A stretch of DNA of 64,000 nt from Duganella sacchari (GCF_900143065.1 NZ_FRCX01000002.1:372001-436000); one strand, 5' to 3'; positions 46,941 through 56,977 are shown, counted from the stretch's first letter. Notes: generated by a model from the letters alone, not told the origin. A program made the numbers and translations.

Positions 46941-47887
46941 ATGCGCGCGTCTCGCCGAAGGCACTGGAACAGGCGGCGGAATGGCTGGTCCGGTTACAGG
47001 ACGGCGCCACCAGCGCCGACCACGCGGCCTGCGAACAATGGCGCAGCAGCGATCCACAGCATGCCCTGGCCTGGGAGCGCGCCGAAAAGCTGATGAGCAA
47101 ACTGGGAACGCTGCCGCCGGAACTGGCGATGCCGGTGCTGAGCCGCGCACCGGGCTCGCGCCGTGCGGCGGTCACGCGCATCGTCGCCCTGATGCTGACC
47201 GTGCCGGCCGGCTGGGCCGCGTGGCGCTATGCCGAATCGCAGCCATGGGCGGGCGAAATCCATACCGCCACCGGCGAACGCCGCCTCGTCACGCTGGCGG
47301 ATGGCACCAGCGTCACACTGAACACCGCCAGCGCCATCGACGTCCGCTACACGGCAGAGGAGCGCCTGATCGTCCTGCGCAATGGCGAAATCCTGGTCCG
47401 CAGCGCATCGACGCCTGACGCGCGCCCGCTGCGGGTCAGCACCGCAGAAGGCCTCATGCAGCCGCTGGGCACCGTCTTTAACGTACGCCGCCACGCATGC
47501 AGTACCGAACTCGCCGTACTCGAAGGCGCGGTCCGCGTCACGCCAGCGCACGCAGCGCAGAACGTGCAGGTCATCGGCGCCGGCACACAGACGCGCTTCA
47601 ACGCCCGCCACATCGCTCCCGCACGCGCTATCGATCCCGCCCTGAGTGCCTGGACCACCGGCATGCTGCTGGCCGACCAGATGCGGCTGGAGGATCTGGT
47701 GGCGGAGCTGTCGCGCTATCGTAAAGGCCTGCTCCGGGTGGATCCGGCGGTGGCATCGCTGCGCGTGTCCGGCGCCTTTCCCATCACCGATACCGAGCGC
47801 ACGCTGGACATGCTGGTCTCCACCTATCCGGTCGACGCCGTACAGCGCCTGCGCGGCTACTGGATCACGCTCACGCCACGCGGCTAA
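46937..47887 (+). CDS. FecR-family anti-sigma regulator
   Basis: 316 residues, coupled to the sigma gene by ATGA overlap. The N-terminal cytoplasmic DUF4880 part (ALEQAAEWLVRLQDGATSAD, ACEQWRSSDPQHALAWERAE) binds the sigma factor; one membrane helix lies around residues 78-95 (IVALMLTVPAGWAAWRYAES); and a periplasmic FecR domain (EIHTATGERRLVTLADGTSV, ... LGTVFNVRRH) follows with a C-terminal STN-like module contacting the receptor. It relays the signal from the outer-membrane receptor to the sigma factor. Confidence 0.95.
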   Translation: MNARVSPKALEQAAEWLVRLQDGATSADHAACEQWRSSDPQHALAWERAEKLMSKLGTLPPELAMPVLSRAPGSRRAAVTRIVALMLTVPAGWAAWRYAESQPWAGEIHTATGERRLVTLADGTSVTLNTASAIDVRYTAEERLIVLRNGEILVRSASTPDARPLRVSTAEGLMQPLGTVFNVRRHACSTELAVLEGAVRVTPAHAAQNVQVIGAGTQTRFNARHIAPARAIDPALSAWTTGMLLADQMRLEDLVAELSRYRKGLLRVDPAVASLRVSGAFPITDTERTLDMLVSTYPVDAVQRLRGYWITLTPRG

Positions 47888-47980
47888 AAAATATTTTTGC
47901 ATTGTCCTGATACTTTTTTGCGGCCCGGCTGGCAAACAGGCAGTAACCAATTAACTGCCAACCAAAAGGAAGTCGCTGTA

Positions 47981-50425
47981 ATGCCGATCCACCGCTCCAC
48001 CTCGTCCGAACGCCGCCTGGCGCGCGCTGTCCGCATCGCCCTGCTCAGCATGACGCTGGCCGCTGGCCCGGCGGTCATCGCTGCAGAAGCACCCGTCGCC
48101 GCGCCGCAAACCTATCAACTGCCCGCAGGTCCGCTGGGCCGCACGTTGTCCGGCGTTGCGGTTGGCGCAGGCATCCCGCTGTCGTTCGACCCGGCGCTGA
48201 CGGCGGGCCTGAGCAGCCCTGCGCTCACCGGCAACTACCCGCCGCGCGTGGCGCTGGAACGCCTGCTGGCGGGTAGCGGCCTGATACTGGTCACGCGGAC
48301 CGACGGCACGCTGACCCTGCAAAAACAGCACGCCGCCCCCAGCCCTACCGCAGCAACGAGCGCGAATGCCGCTCCGGCTACGCTGGCTCAGGTGGAGGTA
48401 CGGGGAGTAGGCGAAGGCGCGCCGGGCAACTTGCGCAGCACCGGCGCTACCGGCCTGGAACTGTCGATACGTGAAACACCCCAGGCGATGAGCGTCATGA
48501 CGCGCCAACGCATTGAAGACCAGCGGCTGGAAACCCTGCAGGACGTGGTCGCACAAACCACCGGCATCACGCTCGATCATTCATCCACCACGCGCGAAAC
48601 GGACCAGATGTACTCGCGTGGCTTCGCCATCGACACCTATCTGTTCGACGGCATCCCCACCACCAGGCTGGTCGAGCCTTCGGGTTTCGACGCCAACATC
48701 TACGAGAAGATTGAAGTGGTGCGCGGTGCAGCAGGTCTGATGGGCGGCACCGGTAGCCCGGCCGCCGCCGTCAACCTGGTGCGCAAGCGCCCTGCGCGCG
48801 AGCTCCATGCCGGCTTCGAGCTGCAGGCCGGTTCGTGGGACCGTTTTCGCGCGCAGGCCGACATCTCGGCGCCGCTCAGTGAAGACAAGCATGTCCGCAG
48901 CCGCATCGTCGTCGCCCAGCAGGACGACCACTCCTTCATCGACCGCTTTCATCAGGACAAGGACCTGTTCTACGGCGTGGTCGAAGCGGATGTCACGCCA
49001 TCCACACTGCTCAGCGCTGGCCTGATCTACCAGAACGAAAAGCTGGAAGGCGCCAGCCGCCGCTTCGCCGGCTTTTACAGCGACGGCAGCCTGACCGACT
49101 TCCCGCGCTCCATCAACAGCGCGGCCGGCTACTCTTACTTCAAACGCAAGCAAAGCCTCGGCTTCGTCACACTTGAACACTTCTTCGACAACGAATGGAG
49201 CGCCAAGCTGGCCATCAACTACGCAGCCAACCAGTACGACGCGGTACAGGGTTACGCCATGCGCGGTAATCTGGACAGGCAAACCGGCGGCGGCCTGTCG
49301 CAGTGGGTCACCAAGTGGGATTCCAAACCGGAGCAGCTCACGGTTGACGCCTTTGCCAGCGGCCCGTTCACCGCTTTCGGCCGCAAACATGAGCTGGTGC
49401 TTGGCATGAGCGCATCGCGCATGGAGCTCAAAGGCCCGAGTTATCCGGCCTGGATACTGCCGGGCTACGATGCCAGCATCCCGAACTTCTACACCTGGAA
49501 CGGCAACTCGCCCATGCCGGACTACCACGGCAAGGTCACAGGCAGCTCGCTGGAACGCGAGAAGCAGCTGGCCGCTTATGGCTCCATGCGCCTGCGTCCG
49601 ACGGACGAACTGTCGCTGATACTGGGCGCGCGCGTCACCAACTGGCAGCGCGATACGGAAACTGTGGAATTCGGCGCGCCCACCGTCGCCGACAGCTTCC
49701 GCAAGAATGGCAAGCTGACGCCGTATGCCGGCGCAGTCTACACGCTGAATCCCGCATGGTCGGCCTACGCCAGCTACACCAGCATCTTCTCGCCGCAAAG
49801 CTATCGCAAGCGCGACAACAGCCTGTTGCCGCCGCTCGAAGGCAACAACACGGAAGTGGGCGTCAAGGGTGACTTCCTCAATGGCCTGCTGAGCACCAGC
49901 GTTTCGGTATTCCGCATGAAGCAGGACAATCTGGCGGAAATCGATCAGGACATGCTGCTGTTGCCTGCGGGCGGCGGCACCTACGCTTATCACACGGTCA
50001 AAGGCGCAACGGCGCAAGGCTATGAGCTGGAAGTCTCGGGACAAGTCCATCCAGGCTGGCAGCTCACCGCCGGCTACGCCCATTCACGTATCGAGGACAG
50101 CCAGGGGAGCCGCCTGCAAACGGGCCAGCCGCTCAACAACTTCAAACTGTGGACCAGCTACGATGTCAACAAGCTGACGGTAGGCGGCGGCATCAACTGG
50201 CAGGACGAGGTCTACACCGAAAGCGCCGGCCCGCACGGCGAGCGCTTCACGCAGCACAGCTACGTGCTGCTGGCGCTGATGGCGCGCTATCGCCTGACGC
50301 GCGAACTGTCGGCAACCGTGAACCTCAACAACCTGCTCGACAAGAAGTACTACTCATCCGCTGCGGGCGGCTTCTATGGCGATCCACGCAACGTCATGCT
50401 GTCGCTGAACTATCGCTTCCGCTAA
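47981..50425 (+). CDS. TonB-dependent ferric-siderophore receptor with signalling domain
   Basis: 814 residues from ATG 47981 (AAAGGAAG upstream). After a long signal peptide (cleavage near AAGPAVIAAEA) comes an STN (secretin/TonB short N-terminal) domain at about 40-120 (YQLPAGPLGRTLSGVAVGAG), which contacts FecR. A plug domain follows (ETPQAMSVMTRQRIEDQRLE, KIEVVRGAAGLMGGTGSPAA) and then a 22-strand barrel ending NVMLSLNYRFR, with the terminal aromatic/Arg typical of outer-membrane barrels. It imports a ferric siderophore (FpvA/FoxA-like). The gene is the target of the upstream sigma-anti-sigma pair. Confidence 0.96.
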   Translation: MPIHRSTSSERRLARAVRIALLSMTLAAGPAVIAAEAPVAAPQTYQLPAGPLGRTLSGVAVGAGIPLSFDPALTAGLSSPALTGNYPPRVALERLLAGSGLILVTRTDGTLTLQKQHAAPSPTAATSANAAPATLAQVEVRGVGEGAPGNLRSTGATGLELSIRETPQAMSVMTRQRIEDQRLETLQDVVAQTTGITLDHSSTTRETDQMYSRGFAIDTYLFDGIPTTRLVEPSGFDANIYEKIEVVRGAAGLMGGTGSPAAAVNLVRKRPARELHAGFELQAGSWDRFRAQADISAPLSEDKHVRSRIVVAQQDDHSFIDRFHQDKDLFYGVVEADVTPSTLLSAGLIYQNEKLEGASRRFAGFYSDGSLTDFPRSINSAAGYSYFKRKQSLGFVTLEHFFDNEWSAKLAINYAANQYDAVQGYAMRGNLDRQTGGGLSQWVTKWDSKPEQLTVDAFASGPFTAFGRKHELVLGMSASRMELKGPSYPAWILPGYDASIPNFYTWNGNSPMPDYHGKVTGSSLEREKQLAAYGSMRLRPTDELSLILGARVTNWQRDTETVEFGAPTVADSFRKNGKLTPYAGAVYTLNPAWSAYASYTSIFSPQSYRKRDNSLLPPLEGNNTEVGVKGDFLNGLLSTSVSVFRMKQDNLAEIDQDMLLLPAGGGTYAYHTVKGATAQGYELEVSGQVHPGWQLTAGYAHSRIEDSQGSRLQTGQPLNNFKLWTSYDVNKLTVGGGINWQDEVYTESAGPHGERFTQHSYVLLALMARYRLTRELSATVNLNNLLDKKYYSSAAGGFYGDPRNVMLSLNYRFR

Positions 50426-50441
50426 GCCACCGAGGACTCAT

Positions 50442-50690
50442 ATGAACCGTATCGCCGCCGCCATACTTGGCGGTTACCTCTTCGCGTCAGCTGCGGGCGC
50501 GCTACTTTCAACCATCAATGGCCCCGGCAGCGACGCCATGCTGGGCGGCGCCCTGCTTGGCCTGGCGCTGTATGCACCGGCCGTGATCTGGGCGTTTGCC
50601 GCCCGCAGCAACCGGCGCGCCTGGGCGGGACTGCTAGGCGCAAGCCTGTGCTGTGCGGCGCTGACCGCCATCGTGGGAGGTGCGTCATGA
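50442..50690 (+). CDS. DUF3649 small membrane protein of iron-uptake operon
   Basis: 82 residues with three membrane helices (AAAILGGYLFASAAGALLST; ALLGLALYAPAVIWAFAA; LLGASLCCAALTAIVG). DUF3649 proteins occur in iron-uptake operons together with PepSY and DUF3325 proteins. Starts 16 bases after the receptor gene and its stop overlaps the PepSY ATG. Its biochemical role is unknown. Confidence 0.8.
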   Translation: MNRIAAAILGGYLFASAAGALLSTINGPGSDAMLGGALLGLALYAPAVIWAFAARSNRRAWAGLLGASLCCAALTAIVGGAS

Positions 50691-52276
50691 GCGGACTGAG
50701 ACAACGCATGGCGTGGCTGCATACCTGGGCAGGTCTGTGGGTATGCTGGCTGGCCTTCGCCATTTTCCTGACCGGGACGCTGAGCGTGTTTGTCGATCCC
50801 ATCTCCGACTGGATGCGGCCGGAACAGGCGCAGGAGTCAGCGCAGATGCAGTTCACCGGCCCATTGGACCACGCCAGCCAGCTCCATCATGGCTTGCGCT
50901 ACCTGCAGCAACACGCCGCCGAAAGCAAGATGTGGGAGCTATGGCCACGCGCGGGCAAGGAACAGTTCCAGGTATTCTGGCTCAACGCGCAAGGCATGTA
51001 CGAGGACGCGCACCTATCGTCCGCCACCGGTGCAGCGCTGCGTGAAGACGCCGGCGCCGTCCGCGATACACTGGGCGGCATGCACTTTGTCGAATTCCAC
51101 CACGCGCTGCATGCCGGCACCGCGGGCCTGTGGATCGTTGGTGCGGCGTCGGCGGCGATGCTGGTGGCGCTGATTTCCGGCGTCATCACGCACAAGCGCA
51201 TTTTCCAGGACTTCTTCACGTTCCGCCCCGCCAAAGGCCAGCGCTCATGGCTGGACGCACATAATCTGGCTGGTGTACTCACGCTGCCCTTCCTGTTCAT
51301 GATCGTCTACAGCGGACTGGCAATCAGCTGGAGTACGTATATGCCGGCGATATCGTGGGCACAGCAGCTGCGTACCGGCGACGAGGCCTACACGCGCGAA
51401 TACGGCCCCGAGATCAAGTCCTCGGGCCAGCCGGGGGTGCTGACGCCACTGGAACCGTTGGTGCGGCTGGCCGAGGCCACCTTCCACTCGCCGGTCTATG
51501 CGCTCGTGGTCAACCATCCTGGCGATGCGGCGATGACGGTGCAGGTCTACAGCACCACCTCGCCCGATACCCAGCAAGGCAACCTGCTCAGCAAGCGCGG
51601 CATGATGAAGTTTGATGGCGTCAGCGGCGCCTTGCTTGAAACCGAGATGCCGCACCGCGCCCCATCCAACGGCGCCCGCGCCACCATGGTCACGCTCGAC
51701 GAACTGCATCGCTTGCACTTTGCCGGCGCGGTGATCCGCTGGATCTATTTTGTGGCGGGCATGGCCGGTACGGCAATGATGGCAACCGGCGCCATTCTGT
51801 TCATGGTCAAACGCCGGCAGCGGGCATTGAACGAATTTGGCGCCAGCACGCAACGCGTCTACCGCCTCATCGACGTATTGAACGTGGCCAGCATTGCCGG
51901 CTTGTCGCTGGCGTGCATCGCCTTCCTGTGGTCCAACCGCCTGATCCCGCTGGCGCTGGACGAGCGGCACGAATGGGAGGTGGCGGCATTCTTCGGCGCC
52001 TGGGCGGCAGCCCTGCTGCATGCGGCCCTGCGCCCGGTGACCCAGGCCTGGCGCGAACAGCTGTGGGCTGGCGCGGCGCTGTGTGCTGCATTGCCCTTGC
52101 TGAATCTGGCCACTACCGGCCAGCACCTGCTGACATATCTGGCGCAACGTGACCTCGAACGCGCGGCCGTTGAATTGACGGCCATCGGCATGGGCGCCGT
52201 GCTGGCCTTTGCCGCAATACGTACAGGCCAGCGCAAGACTGTTGCCAGCGCCGCTGTCAGAAAGGCCGTGCCATGA
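50687..52276 (+). CDS. PepSY-TM inner-membrane protein (putative siderophore-iron reductase)
   Basis: 529 residues from ATG 50687, overlapping the previous stop (ATGA). Four or more membrane helices with a large periplasmic PepSY region: HTWAGLWVCWLAFAIFLTGT first, then FVEFHHALHAGTAGLWIVGA, SWLDAHNLAGVLTLPFLFMI, and a C-terminal helix bundle. Conserved histidines in the helices (H12, H155, H156 region and the HNLAG and LHFAGAV motifs) can coordinate haem, as in the PepSY_TM family. The context resembles FpvG of Pseudomonas pyoverdine uptake, where it aids reduction of ferric siderophore in the periplasm. Confidence 0.85.
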   Translation: MSGLRQRMAWLHTWAGLWVCWLAFAIFLTGTLSVFVDPISDWMRPEQAQESAQMQFTGPLDHASQLHHGLRYLQQHAAESKMWELWPRAGKEQFQVFWLNAQGMYEDAHLSSATGAALREDAGAVRDTLGGMHFVEFHHALHAGTAGLWIVGAASAAMLVALISGVITHKRIFQDFFTFRPAKGQRSWLDAHNLAGVLTLPFLFMIVYSGLAISWSTYMPAISWAQQLRTGDEAYTREYGPEIKSSGQPGVLTPLEPLVRLAEATFHSPVYALVVNHPGDAAMTVQVYSTTSPDTQQGNLLSKRGMMKFDGVSGALLETEMPHRAPSNGARATMVTLDELHRLHFAGAVIRWIYFVAGMAGTAMMATGAILFMVKRRQRALNEFGASTQRVYRLIDVLNVASIAGLSLACIAFLWSNRLIPLALDERHEWEVAAFFGAWAAALLHAALRPVTQAWREQLWAGAALCAALPLLNLATTGQHLLTYLAQRDLERAAVELTAIGMGAVLAFAAIRTGQRKTVASAAVRKAVP

Positions 52277-52557
52277 CTTATGCGACACATATCCTGATCG
52301 CGCTGGGCCTTTGCCTGCTCGGCATGACTGCACTCTCGCTGGCGATCGACCGCCACCACCGCCAGGTCTACGGCGGGGACACGCCACCTGGCAAGCGCGC
52401 CTTGCTGCGCACCGGCGGCGCGGTGCTGCTCGCACTTGCCATGCCACCTTGCGTGTTGCTGTGGGGCGCAGGCGCCGGCTTCGTTGCCTGGCTCGGCATG
52501 CTCACCATCGGCGCCCTGCTGACAGCAATGCTGCTGGCCTACTGGCCGCGCAGTTAA
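52273..52557 (+). CDS. DUF3325 small membrane protein
   Basis: 94 residues with three membrane helices (ATHILIALGLCLLGMTALSL; AVLLALAMPPCVLLWGAGAG; WLGMLTIGALLTAMLLAYW). Coupled to the PepSY gene by ATGA overlap and the last gene of the iron operon sigma-FecR-receptor-DUF3649-PepSY-DUF3325. Member of DUF3325, role unknown. Its 3' end overlaps the convergent oxidoreductase gene by 4 bases. Confidence 0.8.
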   Translation: MTYATHILIALGLCLLGMTALSLAIDRHHRQVYGGDTPPGKRALLRTGGAVLLALAMPPCVLLWGAGAGFVAWLGMLTIGALLTAMLLAYWPRS

Positions 52558-53498
52558 GCCGCCGTCACGCAGCCCAGCCCCTGCAAGGTACGGCGAACCG
52601 CCACGTCCAGCGGCGTATGCGGTTCGCTGCCCAATACCGCCAGCAGGCGCGCGTTCGACATGCGTACCGGCTGGCGCCACAGATAGCGCATCTCGCGCAG
52701 TTCGCGGAACACCGGCACGAACGGCGATGCCAGCGCCAGCAGCCACCATGGGAACGCGCTGGCTTTCAATTCGGGCTTGCCGGCTGCGCGGGCGATCGCC
52801 GCCGTCATCTGGGTGCCGTCCGCATCCCAGTGGCCGTTCATCTGATAGCTGGCGAACATCGGCAACTGGTCGCTGCGCTCCACCAGGCGCACCATGGTCT
52901 CCGCCACATCCGGCAGATACGCCCACTGATGGCCGACGCCCGGTGCGGCTGGATTGCTGATCGCCGACACCTCCTTGCCCGGCTTGACCAGACCCTGGGC
53001 GAACCAGCTATTACCGGTTTTCGGCCCGAAGAAATCGCCGGCGCGCACGATCAGCACCGGCACGCCGGCATCCTTCAAACGGCGCTCCAGCTCAACCCGG
53101 ATCGCGCCCTTGCGGGTGACTGGATGCTGGGGCGAGTCCTCGCGGATATTCGGCAGCGCATCGGGGCCATAGTTGTAGACAGTGCCCGGCAACAGAATAC
53201 GTGCGCCGCTGGCACGTGCCGCAGCGATGGTATTGTCGATCATCGGCAGCACCAGCGCGCCCCAGTTGCGGTAGCCCGGCGGGTTGACCGCGTGGACGAT
53301 CAGTTGCACGCCTTGCGCGGCCTTGACCACATCGTCCCGGTTCATGGCGTCACCAGCCAGCCATTGCATGCCGTCGCCGGGCTTTGCCACCTGCTGCGGC
53401 GCGCGGTGCAGCGCTTTCACAATCCAGCCGCGTGCCGCCAGCAAACGTGCCACCTCGCCACCTACACCGCCCGTTGCGCCCAGTACCAGTGCTTCCAT
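52554..53498 (-). CDS. NAD(P)-dependent epimerase/oxidoreductase
   Basis: 314 residues from ATG 53498 (GGAGAACAAC upstream). An atypical SDR with a Rossmann motif LGATGGVGGEVARLLAARGW at the N-terminus and substrate-region blocks LIVHAVNPPGYRNWGALVLP and RASGARILLPGTVYNYGPDA. The pattern fits NmrA/epimerase-like proteins. Substrate unknown. It is divergent from a LysR gene at 53595, the usual arrangement for regulator and target. Confidence 0.88.
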   Translation of the reverse strand: MEALVLGATGGVGGEVARLLAARGWIVKALHRAPQQVAKPGDGMQWLAGDAMNRDDVVKAAQGVQLIVHAVNPPGYRNWGALVLPMIDNTIAAARASGARILLPGTVYNYGPDALPNIREDSPQHPVTRKGAIRVELERRLKDAGVPVLIVRAGDFFGPKTGNSWFAQGLVKPGKEVSAISNPAAPGVGHQWAYLPDVAETMVRLVERSDQLPMFASYQMNGHWDADGTQMTAAIARAAGKPELKASAFPWWLLALASPFVPVFRELREMRYLWRQPVRMSNARLLAVLGSEPHTPLDVAVRRTLQGLGCVTAA

Positions 53499-53594
53499 GT
53501 TGTTCTCCTTGAGTGAATGTCGATGGAGACAGTGTGCCCGGGCGCGACCTAAAAGAAAATTACCCAAAACCGCATAGCCGCTATAAAATTTTGT

Positions 53595-54503
53595 ATGACA
53601 TCGAGCCAACCAAACTGGGATTTGTACCGTTCCTTCCTGTCCGTGCTACAGGAAGGTTCGCTGTCCGGCGCCGCCCGCGCGCTCGGTCTGACGCAACCGA
53701 CCGTCGGCCGCCATATCGACACCCTGGAACAGGCACTGGGCCTGTCCCTGTTCACGCGCTCGCAGTCCGGTTTCATCGCCACCGATGCCGCCTATGCGCT
53801 GCAACCGTTTGCAGAAACGCTGGCCTCCGCATCCTCGGCATTATTGCGCGCGGCTTCCGGCCTGGGGCGCGGTGAAGACGCGCAGGTCAAAGGTTCGGTG
53901 CGCGTCACCGCCAGTGAGGTGGTCAGCGTGGAAGTGCTGCCGCCGATACTGGCGCAGCTACGCGCCAGGCATCCCGGCATCACCATTGAGCTGGCGGTAT
54001 CGAACCGAATGGAAAACCTGCTGCGCCGCGATGCTGACATCGCGGTACGCATGCAGCGCCCCGAACAGGATGTACTGGTGGCGCGCCGCATCGGCAATAT
54101 CGATCTGGGGTTTCACGCGCGGCGCGATTATCTGGAGCGTCACGGCACGCCGCGCACGTGGCAGGAACTGGCGCAGCATACGCTGATCGGCATAGACCGC
54201 GAAAACGCCTTCACCCGCAAGCTGCAGCCGCTGCTGGGCGACTTGTCGAGCAGCGCCTACGCCGTCCGCAGCGACAATGACCTGGTCCATCTGGCCTCGA
54301 TCCGTACGGGACTCGGCATCGGCATCTGCCAGGTACGGCTGGCCGCACGCGATCCGCATTTGGTACGCCTAATGCCCGACCTGCTGACCATTCCGCTCGA
54401 CACCTGGCTGGCCATGCATGAAAACCTGCGCGCCAATCCGGCCTGCTCGGCGGTCTACAGCGCGCTGGCGGCAGGCCTGGACGATTACGTCAACGGGCGC
54501 TGA
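53595..54503 (+). CDS. LysR-family transcriptional regulator
   Basis: 302 residues with an N-terminal HTH (FLSVLQEGSLSGAARALGLT, QPTVGRHIDTLEQALGLSLF) and a LysR substrate domain. It is separated from the divergent oxidoreductase gene by 96 bases, so that gene is its likely target. The 3' end overlaps the DUF4124 gene on the opposite strand by 14 bases. Confidence 0.93.
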   Translation: MTSSQPNWDLYRSFLSVLQEGSLSGAARALGLTQPTVGRHIDTLEQALGLSLFTRSQSGFIATDAAYALQPFAETLASASSALLRAASGLGRGEDAQVKGSVRVTASEVVSVEVLPPILAQLRARHPGITIELAVSNRMENLLRRDADIAVRMQRPEQDVLVARRIGNIDLGFHARRDYLERHGTPRTWQELAQHTLIGIDRENAFTRKLQPLLGDLSSSAYAVRSDNDLVHLASIRTGLGIGICQVRLAARDPHLVRLMPDLLTIPLDTWLAMHENLRANPACSAVYSALAAGLDDYVNGR

Positions 54504-54831
54504 GCAAACGGCGCGACTTGTGCACTTCATCCTGCAGCTGCAGGTTTTGATGCGCTGCCTGCAGGGTCGCCGCATCGACACTGACCATCTTGCGCGCCAG
54601 AGGACGTGGCAGGTCTGCCCAGCGGCTACGCGGCGCAGGCGCGACCACGGGTGGCAACACGGGCGGCACCGAGGACGTCGCCGGTTCCGGTTCAGCCTCG
54701 GCCTGCTTGCTGCCTTCCGCACAAGCGATATCGGTGAATGTCACCTGGCCCTGCTCGTCCACGCACTTATTGATTGCGGCACCCGCCATGCCGCTCATCG
54801 CGACCAGCGCCGCACATAGAATGAATTTCAT
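54490..54831 (-). CDS. DUF4124-domain exported protein
   Basis: 113 residues from ATG 54831. A signal peptide (MKFILCAALVAMSGMAGAA) is followed by the DUF4124 motif (INKCVDEQGQVTFTDIACAE), which has two conserved cysteines, a Pro/Ala/Glu-rich linker, and a C-terminal helix. Common in beta- and gammaproteobacteria, with no known function. Monocistronic, converging with a LysR gene. Confidence 0.85.
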   Translation of the reverse strand: MKFILCAALVAMSGMAGAAINKCVDEQGQVTFTDIACAEGSKQAEAEPEPATSSVPPVLPPVVAPAPRSRWADLPRPLARKMVSVDAATLQAAHQNLQLQDEVHKSRRLLSAR

Positions 54832-54991
54832 GATCGATGCCCCTTTAACAAGTGACACCATGATCGGGCCGGCCGCGCCCCGCGTCTGTACGGACGCACA
54901 CGCTGCGTGCGGCATTTTCGCTCTACGTCGGGTACAATAACGCCTTCTTCCGTATCACAAGCGCGTTGTCGTTGCGCGGCATCGCGTTCTC

Positions 54992-55750
54992 ATGCCTATG
55001 AAATCTCCCCTGATCCTCTCCGCGTTTGCGCTGGCTTCCGGCTACGCCGCAGCCGATTCGCTCGATCCTGTTAATGCCCACGGCTGGAATACTTCCGCTG
55101 AACTGGGTGCGATCTCCACCTCCGGTAACACGGTCGGTACCTCGGTCACCGGCAAGATCGACGCCAAACAGGAGCTCCCTGACTGGAGCAACGAATACAT
55201 CCTGGCCGGTTACTTCAAAGACGAGCAGGTCACCAACGACGCAGGCCAGAAAGTGCGCGAGCGTTCCGCGCAGCGCTATTCGGCATCCGCCAAGGCAGGC
55301 TACAAGCTGCTGCATGACGACCATGGCAAACTGTTCGCGCTGGCCACCCACGTGGACGACCGCTTCGGCGCCTACACCCGCTACTCGACCGTCGGTGTCG
55401 GTTACGGCACCCAGACCTACCAGTCCGAAAATCACACGCTGGACGTGGAAATCGGTCCTGGCTACTTCCGCGGCGTCCGTTCGGAAGGCGAAACCGAAAG
55501 CGGCATGACCGTGCGCGGCGCCGCCAACCTCAAATGGAAGCTCAGCGACAGCGCGCAGTTCAGCCAGAACGTCAGCGTTGAACGCGGCACCTCCAACGTC
55601 CACTCGATGGCCGAAACTGCGCTGCGCACCAAAATCAACAGCACGATGCAGATGAAAGCCGCGTTCAACATCCGCAATGACACCAACGTGCCGGCCGATA
55701 AAAAGAACACCGATACCCAGACCTCGGTAACACTGGTTTATTCCTTCTAA
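54992..55750 (+). CDS. DUF481 (YdiY-like) outer-membrane beta-barrel protein
   Basis: 252 residues from ATG 54992 (ATG 54998 also possible). The signal peptide (MPMKSPLILSAFALASGYAAA) leads to a DUF481 barrel: WNTSAELGAISTSGNTVGTS, then alternating aromatic strands (SAQRYSASAKAGYKLLHDDH, YQSENHTLDVEIGPGYFRGV) and a terminal TLVYSF with C-terminal Phe. DUF481 proteins are salt- or stress-induced outer-membrane proteins of unknown ligand. The purT gene follows 15 bases later in the same direction. Confidence 0.9.
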   Translation: MPMKSPLILSAFALASGYAAADSLDPVNAHGWNTSAELGAISTSGNTVGTSVTGKIDAKQELPDWSNEYILAGYFKDEQVTNDAGQKVRERSAQRYSASAKAGYKLLHDDHGKLFALATHVDDRFGAYTRYSTVGVGYGTQTYQSENHTLDVEIGPGYFRGVRSEGETESGMTVRGAANLKWKLSDSAQFSQNVSVERGTSNVHSMAETALRTKINSTMQMKAAFNIRNDTNVPADKKNTDTQTSVTLVYSF

Positions 55751-55765
55751 CTTGACATCGCACTT

Positions 55766-56977
55766 ATGAACACTCCACGCACTCTCGGTACGCCCCTGTC
55801 CCCTACCGCCACCAAAGTCATGCTGCTTGGCTCTGGCGAACTTGGTAAGGAAGTCATCATCGCGCTGCAGCGCCTGGGCGTGGAAGTGATTGCTGTAGAC
55901 CGTTATCCAAATGCGCCTGGCCACCAGGTTGCACACCGCGCCCACGTCATCAACATGACCGACGGCGCCGCGCTGGAAGCGCTGATCGCACAGGAAAAGC
56001 CAGATCTGGTGGTGCCGGAGATCGAAGCCATCGCCACCGATAAACTGGCGGAGCTGGAGCTGGCCGGCAAGATCACCTGCATCCCCACCGCACGCGCCGC
56101 GCAGCTCACCATGAACCGTGAAGGCATCCGTCGCCTGGCCGCTGAAACCCTGGGTCTGGCCACGTCGCCCTACCGTTTCGCCAGCAGCCTGGAAGAACTG
56201 GAAGCCGGCGCCGCCGCCGTGGGTTTCCCGTGCGTGGTCAAACCGGTGATGTCGTCGTCGGGCAAAGGCCAGTCGAAGGTGGACTCCGCCGCAGACGTCA
56301 AGGCAGCCTGGGATTACGCCGCCGCCGGCAGCCGGGTGGATTCGGGCCGCGTGATTGTGGAAGGCTTTATCGATTTCGACTACGAAATCACGCTGTTGAC
56401 CGTACGCTCGCTGGGCGCGGATGGCAAGGTGGTGACGCAGTTCTGCGATCCGATCGGCCACGTGCAGGTACAGGGCGACTACGTCGAGTCGTGGCAGCCA
56501 TGCCGCATGGACCCGGTGGCGCTGGAGCGCGCCCGCGATATCGCCGCCAAGGTGACTGGCGACCTGGGTGGCCTGGGCCTGTTCGGCGTCGAGCTGTTCG
56601 TCAAGGACGACATGGTCTGGTTCTCGGAAGTGAGCCCACGTCCGCATGACACCGGCATGGTCACCATGGCGACGCAGGTACAGAGCGAATTTGAACTGCA
56701 CGCCAAAGCCATTCTGGGCCTGCCAGTCAATGTCGCCATGAAAGCGCCGGGCGCTTCGGCCGTGATTTATGGCCAGCACGAAGCCCAGGGCATCGCCTTT
56801 GAAGGCGTGGCTGACGCGCTGCGCGTACCGAACAGCGATATCCGCCTGTTCGGCAAGCCGGAGTCGTTTGCCCGCCGCCGCATGGGCGTGGCGCTGGCCA
56901 CCGCTGACGATGTGGAAACCGCGCGTGTCAACGCCAAACTGGCCGCATCCAAAGTGAAGCCAGTCGTCGTCAAGTAA
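55766..56977 (+). CDS. purT: Formate-dependent phosphoribosylglycinamide formyltransferase 2
   Basis: 403 residues, full length. Uses formate and ATP to formylate GAR in purine synthesis, an alternative to PurN. ATP-grasp fold with [20 protein letters not shown], the [13 protein letters not shown] loop, [20 protein letters not shown], and [28 protein letters not shown] as the metal-binding block. The R-rich C-terminal [17 protein letters not shown] is typical. It converges with the LytTR regulator, 6 bases apart. Confidence 0.97.
   Translation: MNTPRTLGTPLSPTATKVMLLGSGELGKEVIIALQRLGVEVIAVDRYPNAPGHQVAHRAHVINMTDGAALEALIAQEKPDLVVPEIEAIATDKLAELELAGKITCIPTARAAQLTMNREGIRRLAAETLGLATSPYRFASSLEELEAGAAAVGFPCVVKPVMSSSGKGQSKVDSAADVKAAWDYAAAGSRVDSGRVIVEGFIDFDYEITLLTVRSLGADGKVVTQFCDPIGHVQVQGDYVESWQPCRMDPVALERARDIAAKVTGDLGGLGLFGVELFVKDDMVWFSEVSPRPHDTGMVTMATQVQSEFELHAKAILGLPVNVAMKAPGASAVIYGQHEAQGIAFEGVADALRVPNSDIRLFGKPESFARRRMGVALATADDVETARVNAKLAASKVKPVVVK

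Noticed and set aside
47888-47980. A second Fur box before the receptor gene
   Set aside because: The gap has AT-rich runs (AAAAAATATTTTTGC) but no Fur-type palindrome; control is through the upstream sigma factor.
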